From Clitopilus passeckerianus (taxonomy: Eukaryota; Basidiomycota; Agaricomycetes; Agaricales; Entolomataceae): a stretch of 64,000 nt of DNA. Location of the stretch: the NCBI GenBank assembly GCA_944990035.1, contig CALYLX010000037.1, positions 186,001-250,000 on the forward strand, written 5' to 3'. The notes under the pieces are model-generated. The model made no database searches. It was not told the origin of the DNA and saw only the letters and a program-made list of their open reading frames with translations. This document shows positions 43,772 to 53,934 of this stretch, one piece after another (within the stretch, counting starts at the first letter, position 1; every line of letters starts with the position of its first letter). The translations under genes and the position numbers were made by a program.

Positions 43772-46601
43772 CGGACCTTGTACAGGGTTTGACCAGTCGC
43801 TTGTACATGTAATCACTATTTTCCTTCTCATTTGTGACTAACTCAGAATCAGGCTTTTGGATGTGTTCCATTGGAAAGATAGATATCAAAATATTTAAGG
43901 AAATTATTCTTGGGCAGATATGAGGCAAAATTATGTGCTGGGATGCTTCCGAAGTCAATGATGCATGAAATGGCCATTACGGCTAATTTGTACACTTTTA
44001 GCCGAGCTGGAGAGAAATTGGATAATAAAACATGATCGGGGCCGTTTTGCTTCAATATTTCAACATGAGCTACTTTGTATGTATGTAGGATGACAGAGAC
44101 ATTCTACATTCAATTGTTTCACGAACATTTTCTGCCATAATCACGTTCAGAACGTATAAACCGCTATAAACTGCCTGCGCTTGTGGCAGTGCTTCTGAGT
44201 CCCAGCACAATGCTGATTTCGCCTTTCTGGCAAGTGTTCTCTCAAATACAGCTCTTGCCGCACGCAGGGAGCCTTCGAAATTGGTAGTATAGGTAGTTAC
44301 ATGCTATACTTTATATCTCCCACTAATAAGTAGTCAAAACCCCTCCCTATAGGCTCTCTAGGTGGAGATTACAGTGCCATCAAAAATTCTAAAGTAGCAC
44401 TTTTTCAACCTTATTCGCATTTCTCGTGCACGCCAGAGGTATTTATAGCTATTTAGCCTTTCATAAATATGTAATACGTCTATACGCATTGAATGGCACC
44501 CATACTGCGCCAGGAATTGACCGCCATCCACTGAAAATGTGAAGTGTACAGTTGACCCATAGTGTACAAGTGACCGGTCAAACCCTGTATCCCAGAAGTC
44601 GAAGAAAACCACACACATGTCATGCGATGGAGTGGCACAATGAATATGTGGCTTACCAGCAAGTGGAGCGACAATGTAGTGGCATTTTGATGCAGGAGTG
44701 TCTATATTGCGTTGGGAGTGACTGGAGTGCTCCCCGCTGCCCCAAAGGTGTAGTAGAGAACACCAGTGATGCGGGCGTAGAAATGTGATGCAGGAACCTC
44801 CACATTCACGTTGACAATAGGCTGGCCACCCTCAGTGAGCAGATATCAAACGCACTGCACAGCGAGCCAGATAATGCCCAGATCGCTGTGGGTGGGTGTG
44901 TCACTGAAGTGAACAATGATAGTGTTACCCCTGCCTACTTCGGCATGGATGGCGTTATTGCGTGAACCCCCAGCAGACAGGCAAAGGTTAAGAGTGGAAA
45001 CAGCCTGTTCAGGTGGAATGGGGAGAGGCGCAGAGATGGCATCATTGCCAGTGCCTCTGCATACGTAGATGAAGCACTGTCTGCGCGATGGGCCACACGT
45101 AGTGGACTTGAGCCTCTGCTTCTTCTTCAAAGGCGAGGGAGCAGAGGGGAGAGAGGAGGACGCCGCCTTGCACTTGTTGGCGTTGGAGTTGTCCTTGAGT
45201 TGTGCAACTTCATCCCAGGAAAGTCCAGGGAGATGGCACACGAGTTCTGCAAGTTCTGCACATTGCTGCGCAGTCATGCCCACAGTAACCTCTGCAAATG
45301 AGCGAGGGGCGGTGTTTGCAGGCCTCCTAGGTGGCTGCAATGCGACAGAAGCATAGGACACCTTGGGGGCATGCTGACGCTGTTGTGGTTGCTGCTGCTG
45401 CTGCTGCTGGGACGCATTAGCAGGCTTTGGGGCATGCACAGCATGTGAATTAGGTGCTTTACGCAGTGCAGCAGGCACCTGGGGAAGGGGACAAGCAAAC
45501 CGGCGCTGGAATTGCATCCAGTTACCCAAATGGATCTGTTCTGATTGCGGTTGCAAAGGGGCAGCAGCTATGGCAACACTTGGGGCAGGTCTAGGGACCT
45601 GGCTGCCAGATTGTCAAGATGTTGCTGTGGACTCCAGTCCCTCCATGGGAGCCGGAGATTTGTGACCAGTGGCAGTGTGTTCCACGGGTCGGGGAGGGGT
45701 AGCCTGGGTCCTGGCACCTTGGGAGATGCTGGAGGTGGTGGGGGCAATTGCAAAAGCAAAGGAGGTCAGTGCCATACCATGCCCACTGGCAGCAGCAGTG
45801 GAGGAAGCAGGTGCTGCGCTTGCAGCACCTCTGGGAGCAGCATTGCGTGCAGGGGCTGCTGGGGAGTGGGAGACAGAATGTAGGTGTCCAAAGTGTCTCT
45901 AACGCGTTGGATTTGAGGGAGGAAGTTCTTATCTGAAGTGAGATACTTGAGAAAGTCTAGGAAGGCCGCTTGAGAGCAGACATGCACAAGCGTGTCTGCA
46001 TGAGTGCGAGAGCGTTCCTCATCACTGGCAGAAGAAAGGGCATCGTTGAGCCACTCCTTGAAGGTGACCAGAGAGTCTGTGATTGCGTCTATGTCTTCCT
46101 CGACCGCGTCCTCCGTGGCCTACACCTGCAAGCCAATGGAGTCAAACTCTGAATATCCTGGGAACGCAGGAGAGAACTCCTGTGTTGGTAAGGTTGCCCT
46201 AGAGGTGGTTCTGGACTTGGGCTGCACAACAGCAGCACCAGAAGTGTCCTTTCTGCGCTTATGTTTAGGGGAGGAAGGGGCGGAGGGAGCAGGGCTTTTG
46301 GGGTACTCAAGACCTTCGTCCTCATCCATTGCTGGAGTAGGACGCTTGTTTCGAGCACCAGAGGGTCCCTGGAGGGTTTCTTCGCCATCAAATGTGCCAT
46401 AGCTGCTGCCATGGCCCTTCTGAGGTGTAGAGGGTGTCGGAGGTGGGTCTGGCAGCCGGGTATTCTTCTTGTTGACTCCTGCACTACTCATAGGGTAGAC
46501 AGGCACGAAAACTAGTGGGTTGAGCGGTGTGCAAGTGCTTGAAGGCGAATTTGCGTTGCTGTTGTGGCTGTGATGGTGGTGGTAACAGATCAAAGAGGAT
46601 G
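43772..46601 (-). pseudogene. LINE 5' end and ORF1, third variant, split by a nonautonomous transposon
   Basis: Minus-strand LINE with exact 5' terminus at 46601 and ORF1 from ATG 46491 (MSSAGVNKKNTRLPDPPPTP). The first 123 codons are open to 46120. The following segment (DFLKYLTSDKNFLPQIQRVRD, about 45880-45990) is more divergent from the other copies, suggesting an older or separate subfamily. The Ala-rich linker, a long polyQ run (CAG units, about 45390-45410), QCAELAELVCHLPGL, KKKQRLK and the PTHSDLGIIWLAVQ region follow to 44846. A deletion then leads to ARITGVLYYTF and MCVVFFDFWDTG, where the 43783-44587 element is inserted. Confidence 0.85.
43783..44587. mobile_element. Nonautonomous TA-flanked transposon (805 bp)
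   Basis: Terminal inverted repeats of about 26 bp (CAGGGTTTGACCAGTCGCTT at the left end; the right end is its inverted match with two differences) and TA duplicates at 43781-43782 and 44588-44589. The flanks join into continuous LINE ORF1 sequence (ACCTTG-TA-TCCCAGAAG). There is no transposase ORF. Sequence is unrelated to Tc1-A or Tc1-B, so it belongs to a third TA-targeting family, probably mobilised in trans. Confidence 0.88.
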
Positions 46602-48867
46602 AAGGTCTTTTTGACCACGCACCTCTGACTGTTGCTCTCTGCATCCAGCCTATGCAGCTGGCTGCTGAGCACATCACCCTGCCAAAAGACAGTGAGCAAG
46701 AGGTAGAGTTTCCGACAAAGCTGTTCTTTTCTTTGCAAGAACTGGATACAACTGGTCTCACAACAGCGGAAGCAGTTGGGCGCTGCCCTGGTGCCATTGC
46801 AACCGCTATCAAGCAGTCTTGGAACAACAACTTCAAAACTGCACGCATCTCCACCAAGTCAAAGTCCTGGTGGAATCCTGAGTGCTCTAAGGCAGTCAGA
46901 GTATATTGCGCTTCCAGGACGGTCACTGATTACAAGGCGTTCCACAGGACCACCAAGGTGGCCAAGCGCAAGTTCTTTGATAGTAGGATCCAGACAATTG
47001 CTACTACCAACAAGCATCCATGGGATCTTATGCGCTGGGCCAAACAGCGCAAGCTCCCTACACACAAAGTGATTCACCACAACGATGAACTGTGCAATTA
47101 TCTAGAGTCGCTCTGGGCTGCTCTTGACTTCACATACAACTCAGCTTCTGACCGCCCTGTTGACTCCTCTGTGCTTGATAATGTGCCTCAGTGCGCTCTG
47201 CATGAGTGGTGGGACTTTGGTGTACATGAGCTTAGAGAAGAACTGGCAAAGTGCTCAAACACTCCTGCTCCTGGCCCTGATCATCTCACATGGTATCAGC
47301 TCAAATCCTTGGTTGCTGACACTATCATTGCAACCAAATTCGTCAAGATTGCCAAAGCCTGCCTGTGTGTTGGTCATTGGCCTTCTCACTTCAAGGAGTC
47401 GCAGTCTGTCATTGTTCCCAAGCCTGGCAAACCACACTACTCAACTCTTTGAAAAGATGCTTGCAAACAGAATGCAGTTTGAGGCACAGAAATTTGGTGT
47501 GTTCCACCCCAACCAGTTTGGAGGTGTGCGCCAACACTCTACTGAGGATATGGGTGTCTATTTCACTCACATTATCAAGGCCGGCTGCACTAGTGGGTTG
47601 AAGACAAGTGTGGTTGCATTCGATCTTGCTCAGTTCTTCCCCTCCCTCAACCATGACATGCTACTACACATACTGCACAAACTGGGCTTCATGCCAGAGG
47701 TCTGCAACTTCTTTGCATCCTACCTTATTGGGAGACACACTTTATACAGCTAGAACGGCGAAGAGTCCAGCAAGTACTCTGCAGATGTTGGCATTGGCCA
47801 GGGGTCTGCTCTATCTCCCCTTCTCTCTGCACTCTATTTAGTGCCAGTGATGAGACTCTTTGAGCGCAGGATCCCTCCTGCCGTTACAACACTCATGTTG
47901 TATGTGGATGATGGTTCACTCATTGTCCTGTTGCCGTTCTTTGGGGAGAACATCACCCTACTCCAACAAGTGTATGCTGTTATTACGGGGCTTGTTACTG
48001 CACTTGGCCTCATCTTAGAACATAATAAGACAGAGGTCTTCCACTTCTCACGCAAGCACAATACTGTCAACCCTGCCATTGATTTGGGCTTTGCTCCACA
48101 CACTGGCAACTCACCACTTCAGCCCAAGAGCATCTGGCGCTATTTGGGCTTCTACTTTGACCGGTCGCTGTCGTTCAGCCACCACGTCAAATACTATTCC
48201 ACCAAGGCATTAACCACTGTCAAGGCAATGGTCATGCTTGGTAACTCGTCAAGGGGGATCACCCCACTTCAGAAGCGGCTGCTCTACCGTGCATGCGTCC
48301 TCCCAGTTGCTACTTATGGTGTGGGCCTCTGGTTCTACAAAGGTGCAGGGTGCAAGACTGCCATGTCGCACTTGCGCACTATGCAACACAAGGCCGCCAG
48401 GTGGATAACTGGCGCCTTTCGCACATTACCAGGAGGGGACTGAGTCTATTGCTGGTCTCTCTCCTATTCATTTGCATATCAAGAAACTAGTTGAACGTGG
48501 CCATGCGCATATTGGCACTCTGATTGGCAATCATCTTATGCTGTCACTGATCAGTAACAAGCACCGGTGGTATAAAGGGACAATATGTCTTCTCTCATCT
48601 CTCTCCAACTTGTTGCAGCACGTGTGCAACAACTTGCTCTCTATAGTTGTGGACTCTCATGCGCACACCGAGTGTGTGTCTGAGCCTCTCAACCCTGTCC
48701 ATGCAGAAGCAGTTCCAGGCCTTCACCTGTTGGATATGTACTCTGGCAGGATTACATTTGACACCATCATTGTGGCATCAAAGAATGCCCTTGATGCTCG
48801 CTGCGTTCACTTGAATGTGATTCACACCAACACAGATCTGTCCGACACTACTGTGTTAGTGGCAGCT
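46602..48867 (+). pseudogene. LINE ORF2 fragment (endonuclease end to RNase H start)
   Basis: Plus-strand ORF2 from about DHAPLTV. The first frame (46652-47452) reaches APGPDHLTWYQLKSL and the lead-in to the RT. A deletion at 47448 removes the FRPIVLLN motif. FDLAQFFPSLNHD is intact, TAG at 47751 replaces Trp of SWNGEE, and LYVDDGSLIV with the thumb is open in 47841-48443. The linker continues to VLVAA of RNase H, where an LTR-like sequence takes over at 48868. Confidence 0.86.
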
Positions 48868-49094
48868 TGTTAAATTAATGTGTAACACTTACATGATCTA
48901 GTATTGCGCCATATTGCATCATTATTATGTCTTCTTACAAATATGCCTCATGGCAACTCACATGACACTTCATGACTACTTATAACTCATTCTGTGTCAC
49001 TTCTATACTATATTTAGCACAGAGCACACTCTATATGTATATAAACCTATGTAGTTTACCTCAATACATTGGAGACTTCTCTAGTCTTATTATA
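48868..49094 (+). repeat. LTR-like sequence, truncated by Tc1-A
   Basis: Starts TGTTAAATTAATGTG directly at the end of LINE homology and contains CTATATTTAGCACA (also in the LTR-like piece near 29212) and a TATA box GTATATAAACC near 49037. A Tc1-A copy cuts it at TA 49095-49096. The family is unknown. Confidence 0.42.
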
Positions 49095-49096
49095 TA

Positions 49097-50011
49097 CAGT
49101 GGGCAACAAAACTCTTCCAATGTTTGCTACTTTTTCAAAGATGTGTTAATAGCTGGTGGAATAAATTATGTAAAATCTTGAAAATAATATATATCATAGT
49201 TCAATGTCATAACCCTGAGGCTATACTTCCACTTTTAGCAGGTGTTTCACACAGTACAAGGTGGTGACCCATTGGAAGGGTTTTGTTGCTAGGTGTTCTG
49301 AATCCAGTAATCATGTGATAAGTCACATGATACTTGAGTTTGTTGATTGTAGTCAACAAGGTCATGTGACTAGAGTGTCAGTACATTATATATACAGCTG
49401 ACCCAAGTGCTACATTGCCCCCAACCCATTATGCGCACTCTCACTAAGGCTCAAACTACTTGTGTCATTGAACTGCTTTATACCGGCCTCTCTGCCACTC
49501 ATATTCATAAAGAGACTGGAATTGGCCTTGCTTCTATCAGCAGAATACATGACAAGCACTGTTCTCACCTTCCCAAGTCATCTGGTGACCGTCCTCCCAA
49601 GCTTACTCCTGCCAACATTGAATATACTAAACTCAATTTGTGTATGGGCAAGATTTCTACAGCTGTCCAAGCTGCTAGGGCCCTTCAAGATATTACCAAC
49701 ACAACTGTCACACCTCAGACAGTACACAGAAACATCAAAAACACTGGTTGGAAGTCTTTCAGAAAGGTGAAACAACCTGCACTTGACCAGAAGCATATTT
49801 GGGCACGGAAGGAGTTTGCAAAGAGGCATAAGGAGTGGACTGTAGATGATTGGAAGAAGGTCTATTGGTCTGATGAGAGTAAAATCAACCGGTTTGGGGC
49901 AGATGGGAATGAGAGAGTATGGGCAGGGAAGGAGGAGAGGCTTAACAAGCAATGTGTCAAAGAAACCCAGAAATTTGGAGGAGGAAATATTATGATGTGG
50001 GGCTGTATGGG
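49097..50011 (+). mobile_element. Tc1-A copy 4, right part lost
   Basis: Left terminal repeat complete from 49097 (TA at 49095-49096), including the inner inverted motif near 49265-49285. Homology stops inside the transposase at about 50011, where a different degenerate Tc1 fragment begins. The right end is missing. Confidence 0.9.
49431..50011 (+). pseudogene. Tc1-A transposase, 3' truncated
   Basis: ATG 49431 (MRTLTKAQTTCVIELLYTG). It is open without lesions through the helix-turn-helix region and WSDESKIN to GGGNIMMWGCMG, then cut. The second Asp and the Glu of the catalytic triad are missing, so no active enzyme is possible. N-terminal residues match copy 3 most closely, but the Trp codon mutated in copies 3 and 5 is intact. 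Confidence 0.88.
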
Positions 50012-50189
50012 AGTGGTTTGAGAACTATGATATTGATGTTTTTATATGGCCAGCACACTCTCCTGACCATAATCTTATTGAACATCTTGGGGTTCATGTC
50101 AAGAATGAGCTGAAAAAATACCCAGAGCCACCTACTGGAATTCTTCAACTAGCTATCCACCTAATAAGGCCCAAATCTGTGCTTGCACT
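50012..50189 (+). pseudogene. Degenerate Tc1-like transposase C terminus, third family
   Basis: About 50 codons resembling the end of a Tc1 catalytic domain: NYDIDVFIWPAHSPDHNLIEHL, with the glutamate of the triad preserved. It is similar to but distinct from both Tc1-A and Tc1-B at this position. It is fused to the truncated Tc1-A copy without visible ends and stops at the solo LTR. Confidence 0.7.
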
Positions 50190-50346
50190 TGTAAAGGCAG
50201 AGCCTAACAACTTAGGTAATACTGTTTACGCTTGATGTCTTTGGTAAACCAAGACAGAGATTTGTCAGCAGCTGCAGCTGTACTGACGACCTGGTGAGTT
50301 TGACGAAGCAAGAGACTTAAAGGCAAAGTAGAGAACTAAGCAGTTA

Positions 50347-51966
50347 CAGTGACTCAAACAATTGTCTGGATGTTTCGCACTTTTTGAGTATTTGCTTAAT
50401 AACTTTTGCTATACCAAAGTTTGAATTATAGTGTTGGTACATAAAACAAAGCATTTGATCTCTGCTACAAGAATATATAAAAGCTACGTAATTCGGATCA
50501 AAGTCCGTTTAGACATAGTAGAAACAAGTCAGAGATACATCTGGACAATTATTTGACTGTGCTTCCAGAAACACAGACACAGCCCAATTGCAGTGTGCAT
50601 AGCCCTTGGCAGTGCAGCACAGCCTTAGAGGCTATGCACTACAGCCATATGGCTGTGTTTGCAATACATATAAGCAGCTGAAATGCTATCAGATTCCCAC
50701 AATTTACTATGCGGCCTATTCCATCTGCTCAGAAGAAAAACATTATTTCTCTGGCTTCTAACAATTACTCTGTCTGGTCTATTGCCTCCAAACTCAATGT
50801 AGGCAAGTCTACTGTGGCTACAGTGCTTCAAGAAATCTGTCCCAACTGCTGTAAACCTTCTTCTGGCCGCCCTTCTAAGCTCACCCCTACTGATAAACGA
50901 GCTGTTCTGGCACAATTCAACCATGGCAGATGCACTAATGCTGTGCAGGTCACCAAACACATTAACACCATCATTTCCAACACTGTCTCCCCGCAAACAG
51001 TCAGAAATGTACTCAAGAAAAATGATTTCTATGCTGTTGTGTTGAAGCCAAAGCCCTTGCTTACTTCTGCTCAAAAAAAGGCGCGCGTAGCATGGCGCCA
51101 CAAGCACAAGGAATGCACTGTAGAGGACTGGAAGAGGGTGGTATGGTCAGATGAGACCAAGATCAATAGAATTGGGTCAGATGGAAGGAAATGGACATGG
51201 AAACAGAAGGGCCAGGGCCTTATTCCTAGGGAGATAAAAAAAACGGTTAAACACGGAGGAGGAAGCATCATGGTATGGGGGTGTATGGGGTGGAATGGAG
51301 TGGGGCAACTTGCAGAGGTTGAGGGCATTATAGACCGCTTCTAATATCAGGACATTTTGGACCAGCAGCTACTGGTCAGCATGGAGAATTTGAACATTCC
51401 CGAGGACGAAAAAACTTTCTAGCAGGACAACAACCCCAAGCACACCTCTAATGTGGTCCGGGTGTGGATGGAAGACAATGATATTGATCTTCTAGACTGG
51501 CCAGCACAGTCTCCTGACCTCAACCCTATAGAACACCTCTGGGACCATATCAAAAGGAAGCTTAATGAATATCCGACTCACGCTAAGGGGGTTTTTGAAG
51601 TTTGGGAGAGAGTTGCAGAGGTATGGGAGAATATACCACCAGAGGTGTGTCAGAACTTAATAGAAAGTATGCCCAGAAGGATAGAAGCAGTCCTTAAGGC
51701 AAAGGGAGGCAATACCAAGTACTAATGGCTGAATTTTATATATCTAATGTACATAGTCAAATAATTGTCCGGATGTATCTCTGACTTGTTTCTACTATAT
51801 CTCAACGGGCTTTGATCCGAATTACGTAACTTTTATATATTCTTGTAGCAGAGATCAAATGCTTTGTTTTATGTACCAACACTATAATTCAAACTTTAGT
51901 ATAGCAAAAGTTATTAAGCAAATACTCAAAAAGTGCGAAACATCCAGACAATTGTTTGAGTCACTG
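50347..51966 (+). mobile_element. Tc1-like transposon, family Tc1-B, both ends present
   Basis: 1620 bp, TA duplicates at 50345-50346 and 51967-51968; the LTR sequence reads through when it is removed. Terminal repeats are about 212 bp (50347-50558, 51755-51966). As in Tc1-A, a ~20-nt motif at the outer end (ACTCAAACAATTGTCTGGAT) recurs inverted at the inner end of each repeat, although the motif sequence is unrelated. Confidence 0.95.
50709..51725 (+). pseudogene. Tc1-B transposase, two nonsense codons
   Basis: DD34E transposase of 338 codons plus stop, from ATG 50709 (MRPIPSAQKKN), in one frame throughout. The N-terminal helix-turn-helix region (WSIASKLNVGKSTVATVLQE) is followed by GRPSKLT, first Asp in WSDETKIN, second Asp in QDNNPKHTS and Glu in NPIEHLW; 34 residues separate the last two. 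TAA at 51342 and TAG at 51420 (sister families have CAG, Gln) interrupt it just before the second Asp. It shares the PPEVCQNLIESMPRRI C terminus with Tc1-A. Confidence 0.93.
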
Positions 51967-52278
51967 TAGGTAGATTGCCTAGGTCAAGCTGAGGAGCCTT
52001 GACCAAATAGTACAGGTTTATATACCTATCTAGGTAGTTTTAAATATAGCACATGCACAGCATGCTGAGTAAGTAATGAGTCATGCGCAGCATAATAAGT
52101 AAGTAATCGAGTCAGAAAAAGTCAGATAAGGTATAAGTCTCTCATGATTGTGAAAGATGCGGAGCAAGCATAGGAAAAAAATGAGTAATGCGCAGTAATG
52201 CACAGCATAGGTAGGTAAGCATGCATAGGTAAGCAGGCCAGGGTGTGTAAGAAAAAACACATAAGCAAAATCATAACA

Positions 52279-52640
52279 GCACTGCTTCTCCTGCTGCAAG
52301 AGGCCACCGCCAACAAATGCCTGTCACAGGCTCTACCGCACCTTTGTGCTTAGACAATCTTGTTTGGGTGCCAGGTGCACACCAATTTGTTCACAGAGAA
52401 TAGACCAAAGTGTCTGGCATGGCTTTCCATGCATAGGCCTCAGCATTGCTTCCTTCATATGGCGGCAAGCCTGGCCTCCAGGGTTCTTGCTGCTTCTGCA
52501 GGGTGTTGCATGCTACCATACTCTTTGATAGATCTATCCTCGGGGGCCACTCTAGCTTGCTTTTTGGTGCACCTCATATTTATTTTAGTTTACTTGACAA
52601 ATGCGGTTTTACTTATGTTAGTATACAATGTATGTATTTA
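52279..52640 (+). mobile_element. LINE 3' end, tail lost
   Basis: Plus-strand terminal LINE sequence encoding the LVWVPGAHQF end of ORF2 and most of the 3' region, stopping at GTATTTA just before the hairpin. It meets the tail of a minus-strand LINE there, so the two 3' ends face each other. Confidence 0.85.
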
Positions 52641-53412
52641 TTTTTTTGGTCATAGCCCTATGCCCTCAAAAGGGGTGTCTGACAATTTATACAGTAAGCA
52701 ACAAAAGTGTTCCAATGTTTGCTACTTTTCTAAAGATGCTTTAATAGCTCAGGAAATAAAATGCTTATATCATCCATCAAACTTTATTGCACAGCCTCAT
52801 GCTTATGTCAGCCTCAAGCCATGATCTTAAACTATATTGGGTAATATTTTGATGATTTTATCAATTTCATTTCCTGAGCTATTAAAGCATCTTTAGAAAA
52901 GTAGCAAACATTGGAACACTTTTGTTGCTTACTGTATTCTGGCAGCCAATTGCGGTCTGGTCGCAAGTACCTAAATACATGCATTGTATACTAATGTAAG
53001 TAAGACCGTGTTTGTTGAGTGAAGTATACTGAATACAAGGTATGCAAAAGAGCAAGCTAGGATGGCCCCCAAAAATAAATCTATCAATGAGTATAGTAGC
53101 GCGCAACACCCTGCAGAAGCAGCAAGAACCCTGGAGGCTAGGCTCGCTGCTATATGATAGATGGAGCACTGACGTCTATGCATGGTAAGCCATGCCGGAT
53201 GCTTCAGCTTGCTCTCTGTAAACAAATTGGTATGCACCAGGCATCCAGACAAGGTCATCCAGGCGCAGCGGTGCAGTGGAGCCTGTTAGAGGCATTTGTT
53301 GGCGGTGGCCTCCCGCAGCGGGGAGAGCATTGCAGGGACATGTAGAGGCCTTATCAGGCAGGCCACGTTGCTGTGCCTTCCTGGCTTTGGGGAACGCTAG
53401 TAGAGGCTATTG
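52641..53412 (-). mobile_element. LINE 3' end, hit by a MITE and by Gypsy-2
   Basis: Minus-strand 3' end of the LINE derivative that continues at 60676-61370 and 62977-63448: T-run 52641-52647, decayed hairpin, then LINE 3' sequence on both sides of the MITE (52692-52934) up to the Gypsy-2 insertion. The coding part is the ORF2 C terminus, with no usable frame. Confidence 0.88.
52692..52934. mobile_element. MITE related to Tc1-A ends (243 bp)
   Basis: Inverted repeats of roughly 70 bp starting CAGTAAGCAACAAAAGTGTT, flanked by TA (52690-52691, 52935-52936). The repeats resemble the Tc1-A termini (CAGTGGGCAACAAAA..CCAATGTTTGCTACTTTT) but differ at fixed positions, implying a related, unseen autonomous family. 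It sits in a LINE tail: the flanks rejoin as GACAATTTATATTC, as in other LINE ends. Confidence 0.92.
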
Positions 53413-53897
53413 TGTTAGGATTTTGCTTACATGTTTCTCCTTACATACCCCGGCCCGCTTACCTATGCACGATTACTCACATATGCTGCGCATCACTGCG
53501 CATTTTTCATCTTTTTCCATGCTTACTCCGCATCTCTCACGATCGTGAGAGACTTATACCTTATCTGACTCTTTCTTACTCACATCGAGTCATACTGACT
53601 CATGTACTTACTCATCATGCTGCGCATGACTCATTACTTACTCAGCATGCTGTGCATGCGCTATATTTAGAACTACTAGATAGGTATATAAACCTGTACC
53701 ATTTGGTCAAGGCTCCTCAGCTTGACCTAGGCAATCTACCTAACTGCTTAGTTCTCTACTTCGCTTTTAAGTCTCTTGCTTCGTCAATCTCACCAGGTCG
53801 TCAGTACAGCCGCAGCTGCTGACAAATCTCTGTCTTTGTTTATCAAAGACATCGAGCGTAAACAGTATTACCTAAGTTGTTAGGCTCTGCCTTAACA
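53413..53897 (+). repeat. Gypsy-2 5' LTR
   Basis: 485 bp, starts TGTTAGG and ends GCCTTAACA. It contains the 18-bp perfect palindrome CTCTCACGATCGTGAGAG (53534-53551), several GCATGC-type short palindromes (53620-53670), a TATA box and the self-primer sequence. Confidence 0.95.
53685..53728 (+). promoter_or_regulatory. Gypsy-2 TATA box and predicted transcript 5' end
   Basis: TATATAAA at 53685-53692 lies 33 nt upstream of CAGCTTGACCT (53718-53728), the reverse complement of the primer site after the LTR. This is the same spacing as in Gypsy-1. The start site is inferred from this geometry. Confidence 0.72.
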
Positions 53898-53899
53898 AA

Positions 53900-53910
53900 A
53901 GGTCAAGCTG
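53900..53910 (+). other. Gypsy-2 primer-binding site (self-priming type)
   Basis: AGGTCAAGCTG, 2 nt after the LTR end, pairs over all 11 nt with CAGCTTGACCT in the LTR. It differs from the Gypsy-1 site at four positions, each matched by a compensating change in its own LTR. Confidence 0.78.
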
Positions 53911-53934
53911 TTCAGAAGGCCCGCTCATTGTTAG

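Larger units (their letters stand above)
50190..52278 (-). repeat. Solo LTR of the Gypsy-2 family, interrupted by Tc1-B
   Basis: Minus-strand LTR matching the 485-bp Gypsy-2 LTR in two pieces (50190-50346 and 51969-52278). A perfect 5-bp target duplication GCACT flanks it (50185-50189, 52279-52283), the mark of LTR-LTR recombination that removed the internal region. It is clearly older than the Gypsy-2 LTRs: its CTCTCACGATCGTGAGAG palindrome has decayed by C-to-T changes. Confidence 0.92.
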
